Origin: Candidatus Onthocola gallistercoris | GTDB lineage: Bacteria; Bacillota; Clostridia; Lachnospirales; Lachnospiraceae | NCBI GenBank assembly: GCA_018715345.1 | Contig: DVLT01000019.1 | Coordinates: 1-47,077 of the forward strand | Direction of reading: 5' to 3' | Length of the DNA: 47,077 nucleotides | Shown here: positions 1 through 8,216 of the stretch, piece after piece | Layout: every line of letters starts with the position of its first letter | Numbering within the stretch: the stretch's first letter is position 1 | Made by a program: the position numbers and the translations under genes | The notes under the pieces: model-generated | The model's database searches: none | The model's input: only the letters and a program-made list of their open reading frames with translations | What the model was told of the DNA's origin: nothing

Positions 1-449
1 TGTTCGATATTCAGCGCATCTCGTCCGATTCCCTGGTAACTGGCGCCGTCCGGCGCCCGATGCAAGGTGATGTCTCCAAAAAGTTTGTCTCTGTCATAGG
101 TGCCCAGAGAATAGCCGGAACAGATGGAGACAAGATTATTGATCTCCACCGCATTGTTGATCCGGTACAGGCCATTGCCCTTAATGATCCGCCGCAGCAT
201 GGCCTCCGCCGCATTCCGATAGTGGGACGGAGCTTTCCCCAAAGCTTTATAGGCTTCCCGGGTCTCCTGTATACGGGGCAGCCTGGCTATATCCGGCAAA
301 GTATATTTTTCAGCCAGCATCCGAATAACCTCATCAAATTGTTTCAAAAAAGCTTCGCTGCTTTCTTTCACGTCCATGGTATATGTCAGGACGCCCAACA
401 CGGTTTCCGGGCATCGTTCCCGGATATCTTTTCCAATATATATGTTCAT
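1..449 (-). CDS. B3/4 domain protein (phenylalanyl-tRNA synthetase beta-like domain), cut by window edge
   Basis: About 149 N-terminal residues are visible; the C-terminus lies beyond base 1. The reading APSHYRNAAEAM, then LYRINNAVEINNLVS, matches free-standing B3/4 domain proteins, which carry the substrate-editing-like domain of the phenylalanyl-tRNA synthetase beta chain. Their exact role is not settled; trans-editing or amino-acid binding has been suggested for the fold. Two adjacent ATGs (452 and 449) are possible. I chose 449 because AGGAA lies 6 bases before it and only 3 before the other. The gene follows greA with a gap of about 30 bases on the same strand, so it is probably co-transcribed. 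Family assignment is fairly sure; function is not. Confidence 0.75.
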   Translation of the reverse strand, partial: MNIYIGKDIRERCPETVLGVLTYTMDVKESSEAFLKQFDEVIRMLAEKYTLPDIARLPRIQETREAYKALGKAPSHYRNAAEAMLRRIIKGNGLYRINNAVEINNLVSICSGYSLGTYDRDKLFGDITLHRAPDGASYQGIGRDALNIE

Positions 450-479
450 CATTTCTTCCTTATTATTAAATTTATTAAA

Positions 480-983
480 TTAATAGCCCCGGATCCGGTC
501 GCCGCTGTCGTCCACATGTTTCTCAATGGAACGGATCTCCACATCATAGCCATAGTTGTCATTGACCCGCACATGTACGGTTTCGCCCACCCGATGGCCG
601 AAGATAGCCTTGCCTAAAGGCGATTCATTGCTGATCAAACCGTTCAGGGCATCTTCCCGGATCGTGGTCACCATCCGTATAGTTTCGCATTCATCGTCGT
701 CCACAAAGTAAATCTCCACTTTGTCATTCATCCCCACTTCGTCGTCCCGGGAATCCTCCGAGATGACCTGGGCTGTCCGGATCATCCGTTCCAGATAACG
801 GATCCGGCTTTCATTCCGGTTTTTTTCCTTCTTTGCCGCATGGTATTCAAAATTCTCACTGAGATCGCCATGTTCTCTGGCTTCCTTCACCGCTTGTATC
901 GCTTCCTTGCGGACCACCAGTTTCCGGTACTCGATCTCATCTTCCATCTTTTTAATATCGCTCTGTGTCAGTTTGTCATACAT
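480..983 (-). CDS. greA: transcription elongation factor GreA
   Basis: GreA rescues backtracked RNA polymerase by stimulating cleavage of the nascent transcript through the secondary channel. The 167-residue protein has the usual two parts. An N-terminal antiparallel coiled coil (about 1-75) carries the family motif GDLSENFEYHAAK, with the catalytic-tip acidic residues at D40 and E43. A C-terminal FKBP-like domain (about 85-160) contains the SPLGKAIFGHRVGE stretch. The length is close to the usual ~158 residues. The start at 983 has AAGGAG 9 bases upstream. It lies 33 bases after the aldo-keto reductase gene and before the B3/4 gene, so all three may share the promoter at 1972-2000. A second, housekeeping greA may exist elsewhere in the genome; this window cannot show that. 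Confidence 0.9.
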   Translation of the reverse strand: MYDKLTQSDIKKMEDEIEYRKLVVRKEAIQAVKEAREHGDLSENFEYHAAKKEKNRNESRIRYLERMIRTAQVISEDSRDDEVGMNDKVEIYFVDDDECETIRMVTTIREDALNGLISNESPLGKAIFGHRVGETVHVRVNDNYGYDVEIRSIEKHVDDSGDRIRGY

Positions 984-1016
984 ATCTGTCCGCTCCTTAT
1001 CTGCATTTCCTCAGGA

Positions 1017-1937
1017 TCAAGGCAGCATATGGCCTGCTGCCAGATAAAGCTCATACCACTCCTGTCTTGTCAGGAGGATATCGGTTCCCTGACAGATTTC
1101 TTTCATCCGCCCGGCATTCATTGTCCCGGTCACCATCTGCATGCCTGCCGGATGGCGCATCATCCAGGCCGTCACGATGGCTGTGTCCGATACCTGGTAT
1201 TTTTCCGCCAGCTTTCCGATGGCCTGATTTAATTCCGGAAACTTCTCATTCCCGAGAAATACGCCGGAGAAAAATCCGTACTGGAAGGGAGACCAGGCCT
1301 GGATCGTGATGTCGTTCAAGCGGCAGTAATCCAGTATGCCGCCGTCCCGGTCCACCGCCCCGTCGGTCGCCATATTGACTTCCATGCCCTGGGTGACCAT
1401 CTGGCTGTTGGTCATGCTGAACTGGAGCTGATCAACCACAAGGGGCTGACGGATATATTTCTGCAGAAGCTGTATCTGATACGGCCGCTGATTGGATACG
1501 CCGAAATGGCGCACCTTACCGGAAGTCTCCAGCCGGTCGAAGGCTTCCGCCACCTCTTCCGGCTCCATCAGGGCATCCGGCCGGTGGAGCAAAAGCACAT
1601 CCAGATAGTCGGTGTTCAGCCGTTTTAAAATACCGTCCACAGAATCCAATATATGCTCTTTTGAAAAATCGTACATCACGCCGGGGACGATGCCGCATTT
1701 GGACTGGAGCAGCACCTTTTCCCGGACCGACGGCTTCATGCCGATCGCCTGGGCAAACAATGTTTCACACTCCCCGTTGCCGTATATATCCGCGTGGTCA
1801 AAAAAATTGGCGCCATATTCCAGGCAGCTTTCAATAAAAGCCGGAAGTTTTTCCGGATCCGCCTGACTCATCCTCATACATCCCACCGCAATGGCCGGGA
1901 CTTTCAGGCCGCTTTTCCCCAGTTGGATTTTTTTCAT
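1017..1937 (-). CDS. aldo/keto reductase, YdhF-like
   Basis: A 306-residue NADPH-dependent oxidoreductase of the AKR superfamily, expected to be a cytosolic TIM barrel reducing a carbonyl substrate. The catalytic tetrad is visible: D47 and Y52 in FDHADIYG, K80 in QSKCGI, and H118 in LLLHRPD. The sequence HADIYGNGECE and the HRPDALMEPEEVAEAF stretch resemble E. coli YdhF closely. There is no Fe-S tail, unlike the second aldo-keto reductase at 43759-44889. The ATG at 1937 has a GAGGTGACAGGAC leader. It heads a probable operon with greA. The physiological substrate cannot be told from sequence. Confidence 0.88.
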   Translation of the reverse strand: MKKIQLGKSGLKVPAIAVGCMRMSQADPEKLPAFIESCLEYGANFFDHADIYGNGECETLFAQAIGMKPSVREKVLLQSKCGIVPGVMYDFSKEHILDSVDGILKRLNTDYLDVLLLHRPDALMEPEEVAEAFDRLETSGKVRHFGVSNQRPYQIQLLQKYIRQPLVVDQLQFSMTNSQMVTQGMEVNMATDGAVDRDGGILDYCRLNDITIQAWSPFQYGFFSGVFLGNEKFPELNQAIGKLAEKYQVSDTAIVTAWMMRHPAGMQMVTGTMNAGRMKEICQGTDILLTRQEWYELYLAAGHMLP

Positions 1938-1971
1938 GTCCTGTCACCTCGCTCATATTTTTACTTGTTCT

Positions 1972-2000
1972 ATTATAGCCAATCCTCCTTATTTTGTCAT
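1972..2000 (-). promoter_or_regulatory. sigma-A type promoter for the aldo-keto reductase/greA unit
   Basis: Reading the minus strand, ATGACA (1995-2000) is followed after 17 bases by a perfect TATAAT (1972-1977). The start codon at 1937 lies about 28 bases beyond the expected transcription start. The match is one base off the -35 consensus. Confidence 0.65.
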
Positions 2001-2056
2001 CCGCATTGTTTTTGTGAAAAATTCATGATTTTTTCAAAAATTTCATTTACTTTTTA

Positions 2057-2084
2057 TTGAATTTGTCCACCTGTGCGCTATAAT
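2057..2084 (+). promoter_or_regulatory. sigma-A type promoter for the duplicated lipoprotein genes
   Basis: TTGAAT (2057-2062), a 16-base spacer and TATAAT (2079-2084) precede the first lipoprotein gene by about 85 bases. No terminator was seen between the two lipoprotein genes, so this promoter may serve both. Confidence 0.6.
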
Positions 2085-2142
2085 AAATTTATCAAATACG
2101 CCCGTCAGTGTAGCCGGATATCCGGTTTTGGGGCCACCGGCG

Positions 2143-2350
2143 GACATATTAGGGGAGGAAAATAAAATAAAATGAAAAGAAACATCGCGCACATCATGAA
2201 ACGGGCGGCTGCCCTTGTCCTGGCCGGCTGTCTGGCCATACCTTTGACCGCCTGCCAAAGCAGCCCTGCAGCTTCCGCTGATCCGTCCGGCGGCGAAACC
2301 CAGGCGGCGGAAACACTTCCGGCAGAAACGGATATGTGGCTGAAAGTCAA
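2143..2350 (+). repeat. tandem gene duplication, conserved 5' block, copy 1
   Basis: This 208-base block holds the leader, ribosome site, signal peptide and first ~60 codons of the first lipoprotein gene. It is nearly identical to 3607-3810: about five substitutions and a four-base difference just before the ATG. The central coding parts of the two genes have diverged much more. Confidence 0.9.
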
Positions 2351-3575
2351 GGCGGAGGAATTTACGTCGTCCAATCAGTTATCCCATACATGGACTTATG
2401 AGTATAACGACTATGGCCAGGTTGTGAAATCCACATCCATATCCGCGCCGGACGTGGGACCAGATGACACAAGCCAGGAAGTTGCCTATACCTACACGCC
2501 GGATCAGATTTTAAGTGAAAGCCGCTCCATATCCACATTTGTATCCGGTCTGGATGATTCCATCAAGACTACCGAACAGATCGTCCATTATAATGAATAT
2601 GGCTTTAAGACGGCCGCCGAAAAAAATGTCACTGTTGACTATCCGGCGGATTCCTCCAAATCGGACACCCAATCTTCCTATGAAGTGACCTATTTCTGCG
2701 ATCCTAAGGGAAATACCCGTGCAACTGCTGAAAAAAATCTGGAAGACAACACATACACATTCCGTGTGTCCGGTTCCGGTTCCAATGAGGATGCTGAAAA
2801 AACCTATGATGGAGATTTGCTTATCCGAATGGTAACCGATACACAGGCTTATGATTATGAGTATGATGAAAACGGCAACATGGTCAAAAAGACGATTACA
2901 TACAATTATGGCCGAGAAACGGAATTTCAGGAATACACCCTTTACACCTATGAACAGCGGACGTGCAAAACCGTGCCGCCGATCGATTATCCTTCATCTG
3001 AAGAGATGGATGTAATCTCTACAGCTCCCACCTTTGATCCGTCCGGCAATTTTCTTTATGTTTATAATTACGGCTATGATAACCTGGGAAATCAGGTGGG
3101 CGCCTATGCCGGCGCAGCCGATGGCACATTCTACGGTGATGAATACAATGAATATAACGAAAATGGACAAGTCATACGGGTATGGACAGAGGATATGGTG
3201 GCAGACATGACCTATAATGATCAAGGTCAGCGTATTCGAGAAGATTACCGGATGGATCCGGATGGGGAACTGCTCATCCATTCAGACTGCGAATATGATG
3301 AAAGCGGCAATCTGACCCGGATGATCACCCATGCGGATCATCCGGATTATTCAGAAGCAGAAGGCCGGACACAGAACTACGAATACGATGAAAACGGCAA
3401 TCTTTTATTTTGCCGTCAGTTTGACGCTTCCGGAGTCCTGCTGGCCTATGACGCCTACACCTATACGGAAGATGGAAAAATTTCGGAGATATCCACCTAT
3501 GACGGCGAAAGCACGCTGCTTTATGTAACCAGACCCCAATATGAGGCAATATCTATCCTTTCCAAGGATGCATAA
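2172..3575 (+). CDS. YD-repeat (RHS-like) lipoprotein, copy 1
   Basis: A 467-residue predicted surface lipoprotein of unknown function. The signal peptide (1-27) ends in the lipobox LTAC, so C28 would be lipidated; a second possible box, LAGC, ends at C20. A low-complexity linker with SPAASADPSGG follows. The rest is built of degenerate YD-type repeats such as YEYDENGNMVKK and YNENGQVIRVW, the beta-wrapping motif of RHS/YD proteins. It is far shorter than RHS toxins, with no toxin domain at the C-terminus, so an extracellular binding or scaffold role is more likely than polymorphic toxin activity. Strong AGGGGAGG ribosome site. It is a tandem paralogue of 3632-5005. Confidence 0.85.
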   Translation: MKRNIAHIMKRAAALVLAGCLAIPLTACQSSPAASADPSGGETQAAETLPAETDMWLKVKAEEFTSSNQLSHTWTYEYNDYGQVVKSTSISAPDVGPDDTSQEVAYTYTPDQILSESRSISTFVSGLDDSIKTTEQIVHYNEYGFKTAAEKNVTVDYPADSSKSDTQSSYEVTYFCDPKGNTRATAEKNLEDNTYTFRVSGSGSNEDAEKTYDGDLLIRMVTDTQAYDYEYDENGNMVKKTITYNYGRETEFQEYTLYTYEQRTCKTVPPIDYPSSEEMDVISTAPTFDPSGNFLYVYNYGYDNLGNQVGAYAGAADGTFYGDEYNEYNENGQVIRVWTEDMVADMTYNDQGQRIREDYRMDPDGELLIHSDCEYDESGNLTRMITHADHPDYSEAEGRTQNYEYDENGNLLFCRQFDASGVLLAYDAYTYTEDGKISEISTYDGESTLLYVTRPQYEAISILSKDA

Positions 3576-3606
3576 ATTCAGCAAATGTCATTTGGTGTAT
3601 CTATAA

Positions 3607-3810
3607 GACATATTAGGGGAGGAAAAATAAAATGAAAAGAAACATCGCGCACATCCTGAAACGGGCGGCTGCCCTTGTCCTGGCCGGCTGCCTGGCCATA
3701 CCTTTGACCGCCTGCCAAAGCAGCCCTGCAGCTTCCGCTGATCCGTCCGACGGCGAAACCCAGGCGGCGGAAACCCTTCCGGCAGAAACGGATATATGGC
3801 TGAAAGTCAA
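3607..3810 (+). repeat. tandem gene duplication, conserved 5' block, copy 2
   Basis: Second copy of the block at 2143-2350. It begins at the same GACATATTAGGGGAGG leader and ends after codon 60 of the second lipoprotein gene. The duplication unit is therefore about 1.46 kb, one gene plus its leader. Confidence 0.9.
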
Positions 3811-5005
3811 AGAGGAGGAATATGGTACCGACGGCACACTGAAAACCCGGAGGGAAAATGAATACAACGAATACGGGCAGATCATCCGTACGGTCGCATA
3901 CAATGCAGACGGCGAGGAAATCGGACGTTTTGAATACACTTACGACGGGGACCATAAACTGGTATCCCACGATTTTACATGGACATACACCTATACAAAG
4001 TCTGTCCAGAAGGTAAAGCAGACCGTATACTATGATGCCTACGGCCATCGGGCTTCCTATGAATCCACAGAGGATACCGTATATTCCGATGGTTCCTACC
4101 CGGATACCACTAAAACTTATGAAGGCAGATATTTCTGCTATCCCAACGGAGATATCTCCTGCAGCGCGGCGCGGGAAACCGGAGAAAACCTTTATGACGT
4201 CTCCACATATGCCAATCCCTTTGAAATGGTGCAGACATATGAGGGGGATCTTCTCGTAAAAGAAATCAATGACACAGAAACCCAGTCAAGGGAATATGAA
4301 TACGATGAGAACGGTAATCTGATAAAGATAACAACAAATATTGACCTGAAAACAGACGAACCCAAATCCTATGATACGCTTTACACCTATGAAGAGCGGA
4401 CATGCCAGACCTTGCCATCCATCTCCCTTCCTGAGACAGAAGAGATGGATGTCATCGCCAAAGCGGACACCTATGATCCGTCCGGAGAATATCTGTACGC
4501 CTACTATTATGGTTATGACGCCTACGGCAGGCAGATCGGTGCCAGCTATTCAAAAAATGCTGTCCAGGATGAATATAATGAATATGACGATAATGGGCAG
4601 GTGATCCGGGTATGGGCAAACGGTCTGGTGGCAGATATGACCTATAACGATCAGGGACAACGTATCCGGGAAGATTACCGGTCGGAGCCGGATGGGGAGA
4701 TCCTTTTCCATTCGGAATGTATCTACGATGAGGATGGAAATTTAAGCCAGATGATCAGCCACGGGGATCAGGAAGATTATTCGGAAGCAGAAGGCCGTAC
4801 ACAGAACTACGAATACGATGAAAACGGTAATCTTTTATTCTGCCGCCTGTATGACGGTTCCGGAACCCTTCTGGCCTATGACGCCTACACCTATGGGGAG
4901 GATGGAAAGATCGCGCAGATCACCACCTATGACGGGGATGATAATATCAGTTACACCACTTATCCGAAATATGAGACCATTTCCGTTTTTGCGGCAAAAG
5001 ACTGA
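3632..5005 (+). CDS. YD-repeat (RHS-like) lipoprotein, copy 2
   Basis: A 457-residue paralogue of the preceding gene. It has the same signal peptide and lipobox (LTAC, C28), the same linker and the same repeat architecture. The N-terminal ~60 residues are almost identical. Roughly residues 60-300 have diverged. Similarity rises again in the C-terminal third, where both contain VADMTYNDQGQRIREDYR and EGRTQNYEYDENGNLL. It has its own copy of the AGGGGAGG ribosome site. No terminator lies between it and the alpha/beta hydrolase 66 bases downstream, so the three genes may be co-transcribed. Function unknown; membrane-anchored and extracellular by signal peptide. Confidence 0.85.
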   Translation: MKRNIAHILKRAAALVLAGCLAIPLTACQSSPAASADPSDGETQAAETLPAETDIWLKVKEEEYGTDGTLKTRRENEYNEYGQIIRTVAYNADGEEIGRFEYTYDGDHKLVSHDFTWTYTYTKSVQKVKQTVYYDAYGHRASYESTEDTVYSDGSYPDTTKTYEGRYFCYPNGDISCSAARETGENLYDVSTYANPFEMVQTYEGDLLVKEINDTETQSREYEYDENGNLIKITTNIDLKTDEPKSYDTLYTYEERTCQTLPSISLPETEEMDVIAKADTYDPSGEYLYAYYYGYDAYGRQIGASYSKNAVQDEYNEYDDNGQVIRVWANGLVADMTYNDQGQRIREDYRSEPDGEILFHSECIYDEDGNLSQMISHGDQEDYSEAEGRTQNYEYDENGNLLFCRLYDGSGTLLAYDAYTYGEDGKIAQITTYDGDDNISYTTYPKYETISVFAAKD

Positions 5006-5071
5006 AGAAACTGGCTATCTTTTCATATATCGGGCAGAGGATGCCCAGCTCAAACGAATGGAGGAATGTAT

Positions 5072-5878
5072 ATGAGCGAATCCATGATCACTTCTTTTGA
5101 CGGCACAAAGCTGTTTTGTAAAAAGGAGACAGCGCCGGACAACAAAGCCGTTGTCGTCATCGTTCACGGTCTGTGTGAACACCAGGGCCGCTACGACTAT
5201 TTTGCGGAAAAACTCCACGCCGCCGGCATCGGCACCTACCGTTTTGACCACAGGGGACACGGCCGTTCCGAAGGCGAGGACACCTTCTATACGGATTTCA
5301 ACGAGCTTCTGGATGATACCAATGTGTTTGTGGACATGGCCATCCGGGAGAATCCGGATATCCCAGTCTTTCTGCTGGGACACAGCATGGGCGGCTTCAC
5401 TGTATCCTTGTACGGCGTCAAATACCCGGATAAGGGACTGCGGGGCATCATCACCAGCGGCGCCCTGGTCAAAGACAATGGAAATCTGATCAAGGGCGTT
5501 CCAAAGGGCATGGATGTCCATACCAAGCTCCCCAATGAACTGGGCTCCGGCGTCTGCTCTGTGCCGGAGGTTGTGGACTGGTACGGCAAAGATCCCTACA
5601 ACCGGAAAACCTTCACCGCCGGACTGTGCTACGCGGTCTGCGATGGGCTGGACTGGTTTGCCGATAAGATGGGCAGCTTCAACTATCCGGTGCTGATGAC
5701 CCACGGTGAAAAAGACGGTCTGGTGGCCGTCCAGGATACCTATGATTTCTTCGCCGCGGCCGCTTCCAAAGACAAACAGATGAAGATTTACGGCGGTCTG
5801 TTCCATGAAATATTAAACGAATATTGCCGGGATGAAGTCATCGACGATATGATCCGCTGGATGATCCGCCGGATCTGA
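5072..5878 (+). CDS. alpha/beta hydrolase, monoacylglycerol lipase / lysophospholipase family
   Basis: A 268-residue serine hydrolase without a signal peptide. The catalytic triad is readable: nucleophile S105 in GHSMGG, D215 in HGEKDGLV, and H245 in GGLFHEI. The oxyanion-side motif VHGLCEHQGRY and FDHRGHGRSEG are typical of the monoglyceride lipase/PldB branch (Hydrolase_4). An upstream in-frame ATG at 5066 is only one base from the GGAGG (5060-5064), so I chose the ATG at 5072, 7 bases away. It probably cleaves an ester of a monoacylglycerol or lysolipid; the true substrate is unknown. It ends before a strong bidirectional terminator. Confidence 0.88.
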   Translation: MSESMITSFDGTKLFCKKETAPDNKAVVVIVHGLCEHQGRYDYFAEKLHAAGIGTYRFDHRGHGRSEGEDTFYTDFNELLDDTNVFVDMAIRENPDIPVFLLGHSMGGFTVSLYGVKYPDKGLRGIITSGALVKDNGNLIKGVPKGMDVHTKLPNELGSGVCSVPEVVDWYGKDPYNRKTFTAGLCYAVCDGLDWFADKMGSFNYPVLMTHGEKDGLVAVQDTYDFFAAAASKDKQMKIYGGLFHEILNEYCRDEVIDDMIRWMIRRI

Positions 5879-5901
5879 ACCTGATCCCCGTTAAAAATCA
5901 T

Positions 5902-5945
5902 AAACCCCTCCGGGCACGAGATATTTCCTGTATCCGGAGGGGTTT
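5902..5945. terminator. bidirectional intrinsic terminator
   Basis: A perfect 12-bp stem, AAACCCCTCCGG (5902-5913) with CCGGAGGGGTTT (5934-5945). It lies between the convergent hydrolase (plus) and SRAP (minus) genes and is A-rich on one side and T-ending on the other, so it can serve both. Confidence 0.8.
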
Positions 5946-5994
5946 CCCCATCTGTTCGTGAAGTCCTCATATAATAAAGCAAAGCTGCCGGCGC

Positions 5995-6576
5995 TTACAG
6001 CGTGTCAAATAAACTCAGCTGTTCATACGTCATCTCTTTGTCCAGCATTTCCGGCACTTTATCCAACGCCTGTCCGGCATACCGGCTGTCATAGATCCAG
6101 TCGCCCACTTCCTCCCGGGAAAGGAGAAGGGGCATCCGATGGTGGACCGTTTTCACCGAATCGTTGGCCCGGGTCGTGATGATGACAAAGCGCTCGCCCA
6201 GTTCTGTCATCTGATGAAAACCGGCCATATAAAGAACAGAACGTGTCCGGCTCTTAAACACCGCCTTATTCTTCGCCCGGTCCCATTCGTAAAAGCGACT
6301 TGCCGGGATAACGCACCGGCCGTCCTGTATGCCCTTTTTAAAAGCCGTTTTCTCCCAGACCGTTTCAGCCCGGGCATTGATCACCAGTCCTTTGCCGCTG
6401 TAACGGGGCAGTCCCCAGGTCATTCCGGCCAATTCCGGCATCTTAGGCCCGCCGATGATCACCGGCGCCTGCTCCGACGGATGGATATCTCCGTTCCTCT
6501 GTACCACAGCTTTCAAATGGAGCCATTCTCCCAACTCCCGGTACATACCGCTGTCGATAAAATATCTTCCGCACAT
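5995..6576 (-). CDS. SOS response-associated (SRAP/YedK/HMCES) peptidase
   Basis: SRAP proteins shield abasic sites in single-stranded DNA by forming a thiazolidine DNA-protein crosslink through Cys2. The start was set at 6576 because the mature protein must begin Met-Cys-Gly-Arg-Tyr (MCGRYF). AAGGAAAGGAC precedes this ATG. The 193-residue protein carries the active-site set C2, N68 (INARAET), E97 (RFYEWD) and H145 (VHHRMP). It lies 62 bases after the C39-like peptidase gene on the same strand. The window gives no sign of a LexA box. Identification is strong. Confidence 0.92.
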   Translation of the reverse strand: MCGRYFIDSGMYRELGEWLHLKAVVQRNGDIHPSEQAPVIIGGPKMPELAGMTWGLPRYSGKGLVINARAETVWEKTAFKKGIQDGRCVIPASRFYEWDRAKNKAVFKSRTRSVLYMAGFHQMTELGERFVIITTRANDSVKTVHHRMPLLLSREEVGDWIYDSRYAGQALDKVPEMLDKEMTYEQLSLFDTL

Positions 6577-6638
6577 GTCCTTTCCTTCTTTCCGTATCCA
6601 TGATATCCGAAAATGGAAACCCTGTTCCACGGCAGCCG

Positions 6639-7412
6639 TCACCTCTCCACCACCGCCAGACTGTTCATCCCCATCTCTTCATAGCGTATATTGACAAGTT
6701 CCCGGTCCCAGGCGACCGTCCCGTGACTCTTCCACGGATCATTCAGATAATAATTCCAGGCGTCGCAGCCCACCAGCACCACACAGTGTTCATTGGCCTG
6801 CCAGGTATAAATGTCTCCGGTCACATTGCCTTCACTGTCGATCACGCTCCAGCTGCTGCCCGGATAACTTTCCAGCATATCGATGGTCACCCAGATCATG
6901 ACCGGAATGCCTTTGGACAGATAGTCCTCTTCCAGCTCTGCCAGCGTCTGACCGCTTGTATTCACCACTTTTTTATCATCCGGCAGGAGTTCTGTCAACA
7001 TCCTTTCGATCACCGGCGGATAACAGCCATAACCGCCCGGACTTGCGGGATCGCCGGCAAAAGCCTGACAGGGATCCGGTCCGTACATATGCCCCCGTCC
7101 ATCGGTGGTCACAGAAAGACAATACAGATGGCTCAGCGCTTCCTCCACTGAAGGATATATATCCCACCAGGCCAGAAGCATCAGGGCGCTCATGGTCTCA
7201 CAGCCGGTGGGAAGCACATCTTCCTGGGACATATAAGGCACGTCGATCCGGATCTGTCCGTCCAAAGATTTCTCCGCCGGCTGTACTTGCCCATCCGGGA
7301 CTTCCACGCCGGCAAAATACCGTTCCGTCATATCCGCCGCCTCCGCGCATAAAATCATATTCAAACCTGCTGCCAAAATCCACAGAAGCTGTTTTAAACA
7401 CCTTTTCTTCAT
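6639..7412 (-). CDS. secreted C39-like (papain-fold) cysteine peptidase
   Basis: A 257-residue protein with an N-terminal signal sequence (MKKRCLKQLLWILAAGLNM, cleavage near residues 22-26) and a Peptidase_C39_2-type domain. The candidate catalytic residues are C71 in PTGCETMS, H209 in ANEHCVVLVG and D225 in YYLNDPW, in the order expected for the papain fold. This is a stand-alone extracellular form, not the peptidase domain of a bacteriocin ABC exporter, and no bacteriocin leader was seen nearby. I chose the ATG at 7412, with AGGA about 8 bases upstream and a proper signal peptide immediately after, over longer starts that would bury that signal peptide. The substrate is unknown; a cell-wall or secreted-protein target is possible. 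Confidence 0.8.
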   Translation of the reverse strand: MKKRCLKQLLWILAAGLNMILCAEAADMTERYFAGVEVPDGQVQPAEKSLDGQIRIDVPYMSQEDVLPTGCETMSALMLLAWWDIYPSVEEALSHLYCLSVTTDGRGHMYGPDPCQAFAGDPASPGGYGCYPPVIERMLTELLPDDKKVVNTSGQTLAELEEDYLSKGIPVMIWVTIDMLESYPGSSWSVIDSEGNVTGDIYTWQANEHCVVLVGCDAWNYYLNDPWKSHGTVAWDRELVNIRYEEMGMNSLAVVER

Positions 7413-7542
7413 CTTCCGATCCTCTCCATCATCCGGTCTTTCCATTGATCCCTTTATCATTAGACGAAGAAACGGTCCATTCCAACGCATTTATTTTGTT
7501 TTTATGTGCTATGTATACCCGGGCAAAGCTGCCAGAAGCAGA

Positions 7543-8157
7543 TCATCCTGCGCAGACCAGATAGGTAAAAGCCAGGAACAAAAGCAGGGCCGGCGGCAGC
7601 CACCAAAATGAAAGTTCCCTGCCCGCCGGGAAACGCCGGCCCGCGATCTGGCCGCCATAGAGGAGGAGAAGGCTTCCCATGAAAGCAGCAATGAGCATCC
7701 CTTCCGCCGGAAGCCTCAGCCATCCGGCAGTCAAGCCGGTAAAAGCTGCTGGGATGAAAAAAGCTTTCCCCGCCATCTGCGCAGACGGGTCGGCAGCAAG
7801 AAGTCCTGCCGCCTTCTCTTCCGGCGTCTTTAAATTGTCCTTCAGTATGTCCCCCGTCTCCCGGGAATTTCCCTTTTTCTCCCTTTTTCGGGCCAATTTT
7901 ACAAGCGCCGGTTTTGCCAACACCAAAACAGCCAGTAAAAGGAGGCTGACCGGGCCGGCTGAGTCCAAAGCCGCTTCCGGCACAAAGAGGGCGGCCAGCC
8001 GTCCAACGCACCAGCATGCGGCGCATATGCCGCACCAGATACCGCCCATCGCCAGTCCGGTACGCCAGAACACCCACCGTTTTTTAGCGCCGGCTGCCAG
8101 ACCGGTTTCAAAGATGTCCCAGCCGAAGGCCAGGACAAGAAGTACCATATCACCCAT
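7543..8157 (-). CDS. multi-pass membrane protein, possibly MntP/YtaF-like
   Basis: A 204-residue hydrophobic protein with about six membrane segments in two groups of three, split by a charged stretch (about 90-125). The first segment reads VLLVLAFGWDIFETGLAAG, with an Asp in the helix followed by a Gly-rich end. This is reminiscent of the MntP manganese exporter and the YtaF sporulation membrane protein, which begin with a comparable Asp-containing helix. The resemblance is weak, so the assignment is a suggestion only. It lies between the LysR gene (upstream, 59 bases) and the C39-like peptidase gene (downstream, 130 bases). An overlapping frame (7502-8077) is also open but has no membrane-protein or family logic. 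Confidence 0.55.
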   Translation of the reverse strand: MGDMVLLVLAFGWDIFETGLAAGAKKRWVFWRTGLAMGGIWCGICAACWCVGRLAALFVPEAALDSAGPVSLLLLAVLVLAKPALVKLARKREKKGNSRETGDILKDNLKTPEEKAAGLLAADPSAQMAGKAFFIPAAFTGLTAGWLRLPAEGMLIAAFMGSLLLLYGGQIAGRRFPAGRELSFWWLPPALLLFLAFTYLVCAG

Positions 8158-8216
8158 GTCCTCATATCCTTTTTTCTTTTAATATATTCGGACAGAGGAT
8201 AAATCTTTACCGGCAG

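Noticed and set aside
2172-5005. Polymorphic RHS toxin with immunity gene
   Set aside because: YD-type repeats are present, but both proteins end within repeats, with no PxxxxDPxGL core-end motif or toxin tip, and no immunity-like small gene follows.
6639-7412. Bacteriocin-processing peptidase
   Set aside because: C39-like fold, but with its own signal peptide, no ABC transporter fusion and no double-glycine leader peptide nearby.
7502-8077. A 191-codon minus-strand frame overlapping the membrane protein gene at 7543-8157
   Set aside because: Gly/Arg/Cys-rich without helices or family logic; the other frame gives a coherent multi-helix membrane protein with a ribosome site.
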